Counted from the first letter of the stretch, positions 1 through 6,814 are shown. The stretch: 7,243 nt of DNA from Candidatus Stahliibacteriota bacterium (GCA_030670165.1 DAOVCF010000099.1:1-7243); one strand, 5' to 3'. Numbers and translations are program-made. Notes: generated by a model from the letters alone, not told the origin.

Positions 1-4
1 GATC

Positions 5-10
5 GCCTCC
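5..10 (-). promoter_or_regulatory. Ribosome binding site of a downstream gene lying outside the window
   Basis: On the minus strand the WecA-like gene ends in TGA, and the bases that follow read GGGAGGCGATC up to the window edge. The GGGAGG is a good Shine-Dalgarno sequence. It implies that another minus-strand gene starts within a few bases beyond position 1, in the same transcript. The gene itself cannot be seen. Confidence 0.5.
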
Positions 11-11
11 C

Positions 12-1022
12 TCACGTGTTCACCTTTATTCTTGAGAGCCGGATGAAACTAGTAACGTAAAAAGCAAGAAGCAGCCCTGCATAGATCCAGGAGCAGAACT
101 CAGGCAGCCACAGGAGGGCGACTGAGGCAACGAGATAGACACATACCACTAAAGTAACCAGAAGCACTTGGTGCGCCTTCCAACCTTTATGAATAAGCCG
201 CAGCGCGAAGTGGTCTGGGCTGCCTTCGAAGGGGGATTTGCCTTTTTTAATCCGGTGGAAGCAGAGAAGGGCGATTTCAAAAAGAACCGGGCTGGTTAAG
301 GCGAATGCGATGACGGGCCTCGCAACGCTCATAACGTCTTCCTTCGGGGAGAAGAGCCAGACTACCAGCAGTATACCTAGAGCCATTCCTAGAGGAAGGC
401 TGCCGCCGTCACCCAGGTAGATGCTGGCCTTAGGTCTATTAAAGATAAGGAATCCTCCCAATGCCCCTATCAGTAGCAGGGGGGCGGTGGCCAGCTCGGG
501 TCGTAAAGAGTAGAACAGGAAAGCAGCGAACAGGCCGATGGCAATCAACCCTCCAGCGCTTGCGGCAAGACCGTCTGCCACGTCTATCAGATTGAAGCCG
601 TTGGTTATTATCAGTACTGCAACGACTCCCAGTGCTATAAAGAGCGGGTGAATTGCGATCCCCAGTGAGTCAAGAATCAAAGGGAGAAAGATGGATACAA
701 CCACTACTTCAACAGCAAGCTTGATCCACCAGCGCAGGGGGCGCAGATCGTCTATCGTTCCCAAAATCACCAGAATCCATACAGCCGCTAAAAAGAGAAG
801 CGCCCAGGTCTTGAACCATACGAACAAAACGAGGAGCACGCCGTAGGGCAGGAATATCCCTGCACCGCCCAGGTAGGGGACGGGCTCGGTATGAGTCTCA
901 ACGATCGGGTTAGGATTGCTTAACAGCTTGAGTTTCCGTGCGATAGTTCGTGCAAGCCAGACACCTGCAGTCCCGGCAAGGAAGGCTGCAAGTAGTTTGA
1001 GTATCCGATAGAGAATAGTCAT
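12..1022 (-). CDS. MraY/WecA-family polyprenyl-phosphate sugar-1-phosphate transferase
   Basis: A 336-residue membrane enzyme that should transfer a sugar-1-phosphate from a UDP-sugar to undecaprenyl phosphate at the inner membrane, the first step of a surface glycan. About ten or eleven hydrophobic helices span the protein. The family motifs occur in order: VPYLGG (48-53), the cytosolic Asp pair GTIDDL (88-93), NGFNLIDVADGL (141-152) with Asp147 and Asp150, and YLGDGGS (202-208). A final loop reads SPFEGSPDHFALRL (263-276), where WecA and TagO enzymes carry a His-rich motif. The length fits WecA/TagO-like members rather than MraY. I chose ATG 1022 because GGAGGGGG precedes it and a promoter lies at 1046-1074. 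A longer reading from TTG 1073 would begin inside that promoter's -35. The sugar and final polymer cannot be told from sequence; O-antigen, exopolysaccharide or a teichoic-like glycan are all possible. Confidence 0.9.
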   Translation of the reverse strand: MTILYRILKLLAAFLAGTAGVWLARTIARKLKLLSNPNPIVETHTEPVPYLGGAGIFLPYGVLLVLFVWFKTWALLFLAAVWILVILGTIDDLRPLRWWIKLAVEVVVVSIFLPLILDSLGIAIHPLFIALGVVAVLIITNGFNLIDVADGLAASAGGLIAIGLFAAFLFYSLRPELATAPLLLIGALGGFLIFNRPKASIYLGDGGSLPLGMALGILLVVWLFSPKEDVMSVARPVIAFALTSPVLFEIALLCFHRIKKGKSPFEGSPDHFALRLIHKGWKAHQVLLVTLVVCVYLVASVALLWLPEFCSWIYAGLLLAFYVTSFIRLSRIKVNT

Positions 1023-1045
1023 CCCCCTCCTTAATCTATTTACTA

Positions 1046-1074
1046 AGCATAGTCGGATTCGGCGATTTTGCAAA
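1046..1074 (-). promoter_or_regulatory. Candidate sigma-70 promoter of the WecA-like gene
   Basis: On the minus strand TTTGCA (1069-1074) and TATGCT (1046-1051) are separated by 17 bases. Each box matches the consensus at four of six positions. The predicted transcript would start near 1039, giving a leader of about 17 bases that holds the AAGGAGG before ATG 1022. The match is moderate; its placement supports the shorter start. Confidence 0.45.
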
Positions 1075-1129
1075 CGAGGTGGCGTGAACGATTCGATGAT
1101 TTTGAGGTGTGTTACTGGGTGTTACGGGG

Positions 1130-1146
1130 AAAGCGGGAGACGGGTT
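1130..1146 (-). repeat. 17-base copy of the tRNA-Gly 3' end
   Basis: The plus-strand sequence AAAGCGGGAGACGGGTT is identical to 1255-1271, which covers the acceptor 3' strand, discriminator base, and 3' half of the T stem of the intact tRNA-Gly. On the minus strand, GCGGGTTC occurs about 30 bases upstream of the copy and matches the 5' half of the same T arm. The remnant therefore looks like a T arm split by an insertion. It may be a decayed tRNA copy or an old attachment site. Confidence 0.6.
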
Positions 1147-1218
1147 GGTGACTCCCTGTGGTCGTCAACCTCCGGACGAACCCGCTGAGTTGTAAGGTTG
1201 TGAAGACTCCCTCGGGGT

Positions 1219-1249
1219 CCCCGCACGAGTGCGTAGCAATCGTGTGGGG
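1219..1249. other. Strong imperfect hairpin downstream of tRNA-Gly
   Basis: CCCCGCACGA (1219-1228) pairs with TCGTGTGGGG (1240-1249) over ten pairs, one of them G-T. The inner TGC/GCA can extend the stem past a G/A mismatch. No T-run follows on either strand, so it is not a classical intrinsic terminator. The six Ts lie between the tRNA and the hairpin on the minus strand. It could act in processing the tRNA trailer, or be a REP-like palindrome. Confidence 0.5.
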
Positions 1250-1256
1250 TGAAAAA

Positions 1257-1328
1257 AGCGGGAGACGGGTTTTGAACCCGCGACCCCCACCTTGGCAAGG
1301 TGATGCTCTACCACTGAGCTACTCCCGC
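1257..1328 (-). tRNA. tRNA-Gly (GCC anticodon)
   Basis: A complete cloverleaf can be drawn on the minus strand. The acceptor GCGGGAG pairs with CTCCCGC, and the discriminator base is U, as is normal for bacterial tRNA-Gly. The D arm is GCTC/GAGC with loop AGTGGTA. The anticodon arm is TCACC/GGTGG with loop TTGCCAA, so the anticodon is GCC, reading GGC and GGU. The T arm is GCGGG/CCCGT with loop TTCAAAA. The variable loop has five bases. CCA is not encoded: a run of Ts follows directly, so the ends must be added by a nucleotidyltransferase. A near-consensus promoter lies about 60 bases upstream. Confidence 0.97.
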
Positions 1329-1338
1329 TTGTTAGTGT

Positions 1339-1350
1339 TCGAGGCCTCGA
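1339..1350. repeat. 12-base perfect palindrome in the tRNA-Gly leader
   Basis: TCGAGGCCTCGA reads the same on both strands and sits 10 bases upstream of the mature tRNA 5' end. It would form a short leader stem or serve as a protein site. Its role is unknown; the short length means chance is possible. Confidence 0.4.
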
Positions 1351-1387
1351 CCAGGATGTTCTGTTCGAAACCCCTCACAGACACAGA

Positions 1388-1416
1388 ATATTACCCGGCC
1401 AGGTACGTTCTGTCAA
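1388..1416 (-). promoter_or_regulatory. Sigma-70 promoter of tRNA-Gly
   Basis: On the minus strand, TTGACA (1411-1416) and TAATAT (1388-1393) are separated by exactly 17 bases. The -35 is perfect and the -10 is close to consensus. Transcription would start near 1381, giving a leader of about 53 bases before the tRNA. The -35 box lies 24 bases past the galT stop codon. I see no convincing galT terminator before it, so read-through from galT into the tRNA is possible. Confidence 0.8.
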
Positions 1417-1440
1417 CCCTGCCCGAATCATCCCAGCCGG

Positions 1441-2394
1441 TCAGGTGAATAGGATTTCGCGTAATTCGGATACCGACTGCTGTGGAACTATCGGGTTTAC
1501 CATAAGACCGCTTCCTATCTCAAAGCCTGCCAGGGCCTCATAACGTGGAAGTATCTCTATGTGAGTATGGAAGGTACCGGATTCGTCATTCAGAGGCTCG
1601 GTATGCAGCACCAGGTTGTAGTCGAAGGGGCTGGATTCTTTTCCTCGTGATGAGAGCTTGGCAAGGGCCGAGAGCACCTTTCTAAAAAGGGCTGCCAGAT
1701 CGTCGATCTCTTTATCCTTAAGATTAGTGAAGGCGGGCTCGTGGTGCACAGGTGCTATCCAGGTTTCATGCGGGAAGCGGGGGGTGGGCGGGGAGAATGC
1801 TCGGAAAGACTCCTCTTCGACGATAATGAGAGGATCTGAAGGCTCAAGACACAAAGGGCAATAACCTTTCTCGGCCATGTTCAAGAACGCTTCAGATTCT
1901 TGCACAAGATGAGGCGGCACCCACGAGAGTCCGACCAGCTGGGTGTGCGGATGTTTACGCGATGCTCCTCCGCGTAATCCTTCGTTTCGAAAGGCCATGA
2001 GTGCACGCAGGCGTTCGTTGGAACCATGATGGCTCATGCGATCGCGAATCACACGCATCACTCTGGATATGGTTCGAACGGGCATCTCGTGCAGGAGCGC
2101 GTCGTGCTTTGGGGTCTCCACTATAACCTCGTGTATCCCGTAGGTTTCATGGTTTTTGTTCGATGGAAAGAATGGATAGCGATTGGCAAAAACGCGGATC
2201 TTCCAGTTTCCTTTTTCAGGCAGTCGGAATAAGGTAGGTGGGGTGAGGTGCTCATTGCCCGGGCAGAAGGGGCATTTGCCCTTTGCGTCCTGCTTGGTTT
2301 CCTTGGGCCTTGAGCAGCGGCCGGGTGAGATCAGGACTTCGGAGGAACCCAAGCTATCCCTGAGTAGAAGGTAGTCTCTTTCTTTTAAGCCCAT
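1441..2394 (-). CDS. galT: Galactose-1-phosphate uridylyltransferase
   Basis: This Leloir-pathway cytosolic enzyme exchanges the UMP of UDP-glucose onto galactose-1-phosphate through a uridylyl-histidine intermediate. In the 317-residue reading, CPFC (41-44) gives the first zinc cysteines, followed by Asn137 in RNEGLRGGAS. The signature HPHTQ (148-152) contains zinc-ligand His148 and the nucleophile His150. A second CPLC (179-182) and C-terminal HTH (276-278) also fit the family. The length matches the shorter GalT type of about 320 residues. ATG 2394 is preferred; TTG 2412, one base after the upstream stop, would add six residues, and neither has a strong ribosome site. The gene follows the chaperone gene by only 19 bases, so the two are probably co-transcribed. 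No galK or galE is in the window. A related nucleotidyltransferase with another sugar-phosphate substrate remains possible. Confidence 0.9.
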   Translation of the reverse strand: MGLKERDYLLLRDSLGSSEVLISPGRCSRPKETKQDAKGKCPFCPGNEHLTPPTLFRLPEKGNWKIRVFANRYPFFPSNKNHETYGIHEVIVETPKHDALLHEMPVRTISRVMRVIRDRMSHHGSNERLRALMAFRNEGLRGGASRKHPHTQLVGLSWVPPHLVQESEAFLNMAEKGYCPLCLEPSDPLIIVEEESFRAFSPPTPRFPHETWIAPVHHEPAFTNLKDKEIDDLAALFRKVLSALAKLSSRGKESSPFDYNLVLHTEPLNDESGTFHTHIEILPRYEALAGFEIGSGLMVNPIVPQQSVSELREILFT

Positions 2395-2413
2395 CTTGAT
2401 CCCAAGGTTCAAA

Positions 2414-4486
2414 CTATTTTTCTTCGCCTGCTGGTGTCGCTTCCTGTGGGGCAGCCTTGAACGAGGATTCTTGCTCGTCTAAGAAGTACACGATCCGGGC
2501 TGCGGCCATCAAGCGTTCCTTCAACTCCTCTTCCGCTTTTCCTCGTTTTTCACCGTAGAGGCTGGAACGTATCTGCGCTTGGGATTCCTCAAGCGAGCGT
2601 TGATAGCCTTCGTTCTTCTTTTCGACCGTGATCAACCAGTAGCCCTGGCCGGTTTGAATGGGCTTGGAGAACTTGCCCTCTTTGAGTTTGAATGCCTGAC
2701 GTTCGTAAGGCTTGCCGCTCTGGCCTTTTTTGATGTAGCCTGCATATCCGCTTCTCGATCCTGTCTCGGCCTCTGAGAGAACCTTGGCCAGCGAATCAAA
2801 CCTGGCTCCTTCCTGAAGCAGATGGTATACCATCCTGGCGGTGTCTGCTGAAGTAACCAGTATCTCGCGGAGCCGGACCTGTGCCGGACGCCAGAACTCC
2901 CTTTTGTGTTCCTTGTAATAAGCGGCGATTTCTTCGTCGGTTGGCTCGGCTCCTGAATCCACTTCCCTGCGCAGAAAGGCGTCTACCAGAAGCTGGGTGC
3001 GTTTGGATTCCGTTATAGCCGACAGGCTGTCGCTGAGATAGAGCCTCTGTTGGGCGAGTTCGTGATCGAAGACCGTCTCGCCGATTAACTGCGCCAGCGC
3101 TTGCTTGCGGAAAAGAGTATCTTCGGCCTGCTCAGGGGTTCTGAGCGGTATCATTGCAATGTAGGCGTCCAGATCGGCCTCAAGTATCATCCTACCTGCT
3201 ACCCGGGCCAGGGTGTCGCCCGATTGTGTTGAATCCACACCAGCGTCCTCGCGAAAATGATCGAGCGCTTCCTCGCTCAGTTTACCTACCTCATCGCGCC
3301 GCAGGAGTTCTTCAATCGAAGGCTTGGCCTCCTCATATGGCGTGTGCGTCTCCTCGGTTTTGTCCTCGAGCAAAAGAATCTCCCAGCCTCGTTCGGTCTC
3401 GTAAGCTTCACTTGCAGAGCCCGGTTTCAGGTTTTCTATCACAGGCTGCATGCTCTGGGGGAATGTATGCAGTGGCCGAGCACTCAACAGACCGCCTTTT
3501 GTCTTTGTTGAAGCGGTTGAGTATAGCTTGGCCACCGAGTCGAATGGTATGCCTGCATCCAGGGCCGCAAGCGCAGAATCAAGCATCGTCGTGTCGGTTA
3601 CAATCTCGCGAACGGTGTATTTTGCATATTGGATGAAGCGCTTCGGATTCTCCTTGTAGTAGCGCTTCTTGTCCTTCTCCGTTATCTCGATCCTATCCAA
3701 TACTTCCTTCTTGTAAAGTGCCCTTAGCATGACCTCTCTTGCAGCTTTCTTTATTTGATAGGTAAGATCGCCATCACTCAAAGGGCCGGGTATTCGCACA
3801 CGTTTCGCTCTGCAGCTGCCGCAGCCCAGTTTGATACGGACTTCTGTGGACTCAACCGGGGCGAACTCCTGGACAGCCGCCAGCTTTAGCAGTCGTTCGT
3901 AGATGATGCGATCTATGAGTTCCTTGCGACCTTCCGGGGTGGAGACGTGTTTCTGTTCAGAAGGTGAAAGCTTCTTTGAAGCTATCTCTTCCAACTCGAG
4001 TTCGGTTATGGGGTAGGCGTCTACCTCGGCTACCTTTATCTGATAATTCTTAAGGAAACATCTCTCGATCGCTGAAAGGGCCCCTTCATAGAATGGCGAA
4101 TCGGGATACTCGGTTATGACCTTTTCGTACGAACGCGCCGCACGTCTGAATTCTTCGCTGCGTTCGAGACCTAACCCAAGAGAGTAGTAGAGCCTGGCTT
4201 CTTTGTCCTTCGAGGGACCAGGCCTGGTAAGCATTGTATAGACATTGTAGGCCTCGCGCGGCAGCCCGGCACGATAGAGAAGAATATCCGCCTTTTCCTG
4301 TTGCAGAAGAAACTCTTCTTGCTTATCCCACTCACCTTTTACCTCCTCTTCCAGCATGGTGAGTGCCTGAGGCACGGAATCGTTTACGCACATCCTCCTG
4401 GCGGCCTTCAGGACATCTCCTACATCTTTAGCTGTAAGGAATGAAGCTGCCAAAAGGAGTCCAAAAAGAGATACTTGTAGTTTCAT
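2414..4486 (-). CDS. Exported SurA/PrsA-like chaperone with two parvulin-type domains
   Basis: A 690-residue periplasmic or cell-envelope folding factor. A signal peptide ends near residue 19 (hydrophobic 5-18, then TAK). Residues about 25-145 are helical and TPR-like, with a tetratricopeptide-style segment at about 95-140. Two SurA-like modules follow. The first has a helical part (152-285) and a parvulin domain (290-376). The second has a helical part (427-530) and a parvulin domain (537-623). The tail is charged and helical, ending in a low-complexity Ala/Pro/Glu stretch. Both parvulin domains lack the usual histidines: the HIL position reads REIV (293-296) and REIL (540-543), and the late G-Y-H-I motif reads GWEI and GYWL. 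A chaperone role is therefore more likely than prolyl isomerase activity. A CGSC pair at 222-225 is unusual. The start at ATG 4486 has AAAGGAG five to six bases upstream; the TTG at 4507 has no such site. Confidence 0.88.
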   Translation of the reverse strand: MKLQVSLFGLLLAASFLTAKDVGDVLKAARRMCVNDSVPQALTMLEEEVKGEWDKQEEFLLQQEKADILLYRAGLPREAYNVYTMLTRPGPSKDKEARLYYSLGLGLERSEEFRRAARSYEKVITEYPDSPFYEGALSAIERCFLKNYQIKVAEVDAYPITELELEEIASKKLSPSEQKHVSTPEGRKELIDRIIYERLLKLAAVQEFAPVESTEVRIKLGCGSCRAKRVRIPGPLSDGDLTYQIKKAAREVMLRALYKKEVLDRIEITEKDKKRYYKENPKRFIQYAKYTVREIVTDTTMLDSALAALDAGIPFDSVAKLYSTASTKTKGGLLSARPLHTFPQSMQPVIENLKPGSASEAYETERGWEILLLEDKTEETHTPYEEAKPSIEELLRRDEVGKLSEEALDHFREDAGVDSTQSGDTLARVAGRMILEADLDAYIAMIPLRTPEQAEDTLFRKQALAQLIGETVFDHELAQQRLYLSDSLSAITESKRTQLLVDAFLRREVDSGAEPTDEEIAAYYKEHKREFWRPAQVRLREILVTSADTARMVYHLLQEGARFDSLAKVLSEAETGSRSGYAGYIKKGQSGKPYERQAFKLKEGKFSKPIQTGQGYWLITVEKKNEGYQRSLEESQAQIRSSLYGEKRGKAEEELKERLMAAARIVYFLDEQESSFKAAPQEATPAGEEK

Positions 4487-4563
4487 GACACTCCTTTCTC
4501 TAAGCAATTATCTTACCATCCGTCGTCTCTTAGATCCTTGATTTTCTATAATTTCTCCTCCTT

Positions 4564-4592
4564 ATATTATGCCTTTCCTGTATCTTTCAGAA
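4564..4592 (-). promoter_or_regulatory. Weak candidate promoter for the chaperone-galT pair
   Basis: In the 100-base gap before the chaperone gene the minus strand has TAATAT (4564-4569), a good -10. Seventeen bases upstream lies only a poor -35, TTCTGA (4587-4592), overlapping the barrel gene's stop codon. No terminator hairpin is visible in the gap, so transcription from the upstream pair could also continue through. Confidence 0.3.
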
Positions 4593-5528
4593 GGTATATC
4601 CTGCTCCTACAAGATGCGTTGCCCCAAGGCCGCCGTCATGACCTCGATATGCATAATCGATAAAGAAACCTTTATACCGGCCGCCTGCACCCACGCTCCA
4701 TCCGTAATCAGCGCGCCCTAAACGCAGCGAAATAAGATCATATAGGATTAACTCCACCCCTCCACGCGGTCGAAGATATACTGGCCCCAGGTGGCCCTCG
4801 AGGCTGTCAAGACCCATGAGGCTCACCTCGCTTTCAACAAGCAGGCGTAGTGTTTGGCGGCCCAGCCTGAACTCCTGCATTGCTCCTAATGCGCCGCGCG
4901 GGATAAGAAGGTCGGTCTCCTCGGTGCTCCAGAATAAAGGGCTGGCAGAGGCGTTTTTGATCCGTGCGGCAAGCGCCAGGCCCCAATCGAAGCGGTATCG
5001 TACTCCAATGTCCGCTCCCAGCCCGAAACCTTTTGCCGCGACGAGGTCCCTGTAGAATAACTTTACGCTTGCCCCGAGCGAGAGGCGATTGCTTACAAGT
5101 GCTGCTGAGAGCTGGCCGATCCAGTCTGAGGCGGTAACGGTCGAATCGATCTGCGGCCGGTTGTCCGGACCTACAGGCCGCGTTGTATCCGGCAGGCTGG
5201 TAAAATGTATGTTGCCTGCCCCGTTGCGTAAAGCCATTAATCCTACACCTCCGAAAGAGGTTGCATAGCTCAGAGCAAAAAGGTCATTCGTCACCCGAGC
5301 CTCACCTCCAAACGCTTCGGTGTGTTTGAGAAGAATGCCTGAGCCTTGATCTACACCGGTAGCCGGGTTATATGCCCATGCCGCGGGGTCCTGTCCCACG
5401 CTTAATCCACATCCACCCAATCCTGCGGTTGCCGCACTTTCACGATAGTCCTCGAAATCCGCACCTATGTCCGTTAAAGCCGCAGCGAGCAGAAGGGGCC
5501 CAAGGCCCAGTATCACTATTCTGTACAT
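4587..5528 (-). CDS. PorV/PorQ-like outer-membrane beta-barrel protein
   Basis: A 313-residue exported protein. The first 17 or so residues form a signal peptide. The mature start, with GLGGCGLSVGQDPAAWAYNPA (37-57), matches the hallmark of the PorV/PorQ/UPF0164 barrel families: an Ala/Gly-rich stretch ending in an NPA motif. The rest alternates polar and hydrophobic residues in amphipathic strands such as LSLGASVKLFYRD and GFFIDYAYRG. The chain ends in VGAGYTF, the terminal aromatic typical of barrels inserted by BamA. PorV proteins serve type IX secretion in Bacteroidota, but relatives occur widely without it, so secretion, transport or a structural role are all open. ATG 5528 overlaps the NHL gene's end by 13 bases, implying translational coupling; its ribosome site is weak. 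Confidence 0.75.
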   Translation of the reverse strand: MYRIVILGLGPLLLAAALTDIGADFEDYRESAATAGLGGCGLSVGQDPAAWAYNPATGVDQGSGILLKHTEAFGGEARVTNDLFALSYATSFGGVGLMALRNGAGNIHFTSLPDTTRPVGPDNRPQIDSTVTASDWIGQLSAALVSNRLSLGASVKLFYRDLVAAKGFGLGADIGVRYRFDWGLALAARIKNASASPLFWSTEETDLLIPRGALGAMQEFRLGRQTLRLLVESEVSLMGLDSLEGHLGPVYLRPRGGVELILYDLISLRLGRADYGWSVGAGGRYKGFFIDYAYRGHDGGLGATHLVGAGYTF

Positions 5529-6814
5529 CTTACGGTGGTTTGAAGCTCTTTTTTGAAGTAGCGCTTTGATATGTTTGCGGGTTTGAGTTCGGCCTTCACC
5601 GTATATCTACCGGTTTTCACCCGTTCTCCTCGTTCGTCTCGTCCGTCCCATACAATCAGAGCCTCTCCGATGGGGTATTTATGACGCGGGCTTAGCTTAC
5701 GAACGAGGAAGCCGTCCTTGTCGTATATCTCGACCGCGATAGTGGCGGTTTCGGTGAGGTAGATCGAGATGGTTGTTCCCTGATCTGCGTCAAATGGGTT
5801 CGGGTAGCATCCCGCGATGAAACCGTCGGCCCCGATCCAGTAGTACTGACCTCCTTCGGCCTCGGCGATAAAGACCTGACCCGTAGGCGGGTTGATAACG
5901 ATTCCACGCGGGGAGTAGAACTCGTAATCATCGCTTCCTTCCCGTCCTATACTGATGATGTAATGAAGCTCTCTGTCGAATTTGTGAACCTGGTGGTTAT
6001 GCATGTCAGTAATATAGATGCTTCCTGAACGGTCAATCGCCACGTAAGCAAAACGTACGTCCTCATACCCCATTTCCTTGTGTGTAACCCTTACCTTCAG
6101 ATCTCCGTATGGGTCGAACATGGAGATGCGCCTCTGGCGATTGTCGATCACTGCTACGAAGTTATCCTTGTTGTCGTTGGCTGGTGCGTCACGGTCAATC
6201 ACCGCTAAAGCGCGAGGTTTGAACAGATCGCGTTTCCATACCGAGCGCACGCTTCCGTCAGCATTGAAGACAACCACACGATTGTTACCCTCATCCGCCA
6301 CGTATATTGCCCCCTTGGAGTCTACCGCAACGTCGGTAGGATGGTTGTAGCCTGAGCCTATCTTGCCCAGCCAGGTGATGCTGCCGTCCTCTGCGTAGCG
6401 AAGATGAACCACCCGGTTATTGCCTGCGTCCGCCACATAAACGTCCCCATCCGGGGTTGCAGCTATCCCCATGGGCTGGTTGAACTGGCCCTGACCTGAG
6501 CCTTTCTCCCCGTAACGCTCCAGGCGCTTGAACTCCACGTTATAGATTATCTCCCCGGCCCCGGAGTGCACCGCGAAAAGGGTTACTTCATCATCGTCCC
6601 TGCGGGTGGTGGTGTCGTCGTACATCTTAAGTTTGGTTGCCGTAAGTCCCTGTGGATCTTGAAATTGGAAGCTTCCTCCCAGGTACAGCGAAAGATAGAA
6701 GCGGTTTGCACGGTTATATCCCAGGGTATGACGGTAGGGCGGCACCAACAGTGTCGAAGGATGATAGTTGCTTGCTGATACAAGCGCACTTAAAAGAAAG
6801 ATTAATCCTCTCAT
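5516..6814 (-). CDS. Secreted NHL-repeat propeller protein with C-terminal FlgD-like Ig domain
   Basis: A 432-residue exported protein of unknown specific role. Residues 1-15 form a signal peptide. NHL repeats are visible at about 109-137, 155-184, 198-233, 254-280 and 297-327; the clearest two carry the P-x-G/D-(I/V)-A...(I/V)YVAD-x-GNNRV pattern. The segment at about 75-100 could supply a sixth blade. CYPNPF at 336-341 opens a FlgD-like Ig domain running to about 411, with the typical VWDGRDERGERVKTGRYTV. A basic tail follows. Such proteins are usually surface or secreted binding proteins, and the PNPF-plus-Ig end resembles C-terminal regions of proteins exported by type IX-like systems, though this is inference. 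ATG 6814 is directly preceded by AGGGG with almost no spacing, so initiation may be leaderless or weak. Confidence 0.8.
   Translation of the reverse strand: MRGLIFLLSALVSASNYHPSTLLVPPYRHTLGYNRANRFYLSLYLGGSFQFQDPQGLTATKLKMYDDTTTRRDDDEVTLFAVHSGAGEIIYNVEFKRLERYGEKGSGQGQFNQPMGIAATPDGDVYVADAGNNRVVHLRYAEDGSITWLGKIGSGYNHPTDVAVDSKGAIYVADEGNNRVVVFNADGSVRSVWKRDLFKPRALAVIDRDAPANDNKDNFVAVIDNRQRRISMFDPYGDLKVRVTHKEMGYEDVRFAYVAIDRSGSIYITDMHNHQVHKFDRELHYIISIGREGSDDYEFYSPRGIVINPPTGQVFIAEAEGGQYYWIGADGFIAGCYPNPFDADQGTTISIYLTETATIAVEIYDKDGFLVRKLSPRHKYPIGEALIVWDGRDERGERVKTGRYTVKAELKPANISKRYFKKELQTTVRCTE

Larger units (their letters stand above)
1075..1256. other. Non-coding spacer between the WecA-like gene and tRNA-Gly
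   Basis: No credible gene is present on either strand. The spacer holds three things: a partial copy of the tRNA-Gly 3' end (1130-1146), a short inverted repeat TCGTC/GACGA (1162-1166 and 1175-1179), and a strong hairpin (1219-1249). The octamer GACTCCCT occurs twice, at 1150-1157 and 1205-1212. The long plus-strand open frame crossing here reads through the antisense of the tRNA and is not a gene. Confidence 0.7.

Noticed and set aside
1023..1073. Seventeen-residue N-terminal extension of the WecA-like enzyme from TTG 1073
   Set aside because: It has no ribosome site and overlaps the predicted promoter, while ATG 1022 has GGAGG and gives a normal N-terminal membrane helix.
1130..1330. CRISPR array or transposon with terminal repeats
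   Set aside because: There are only two copies of the repeat, they match the tRNA itself, and no transposase or spacer pattern is present.
1158..1448. 96-codon open frame on the plus strand across the tRNA-Gly region
   Set aside because: It contains the antisense translation of the tRNA (a segment like RRVLNPRPPPWQGDALPLSYSR), a well-known source of false proteins. It also has no supporting ribosome site.
3154..3636. 160-codon open frame on the plus strand
   Set aside because: It lies fully antisense to the chaperone gene, has no recognisable domain, and is rich in Pro/Arg/Ser as expected from the opposite strand of a coding region.
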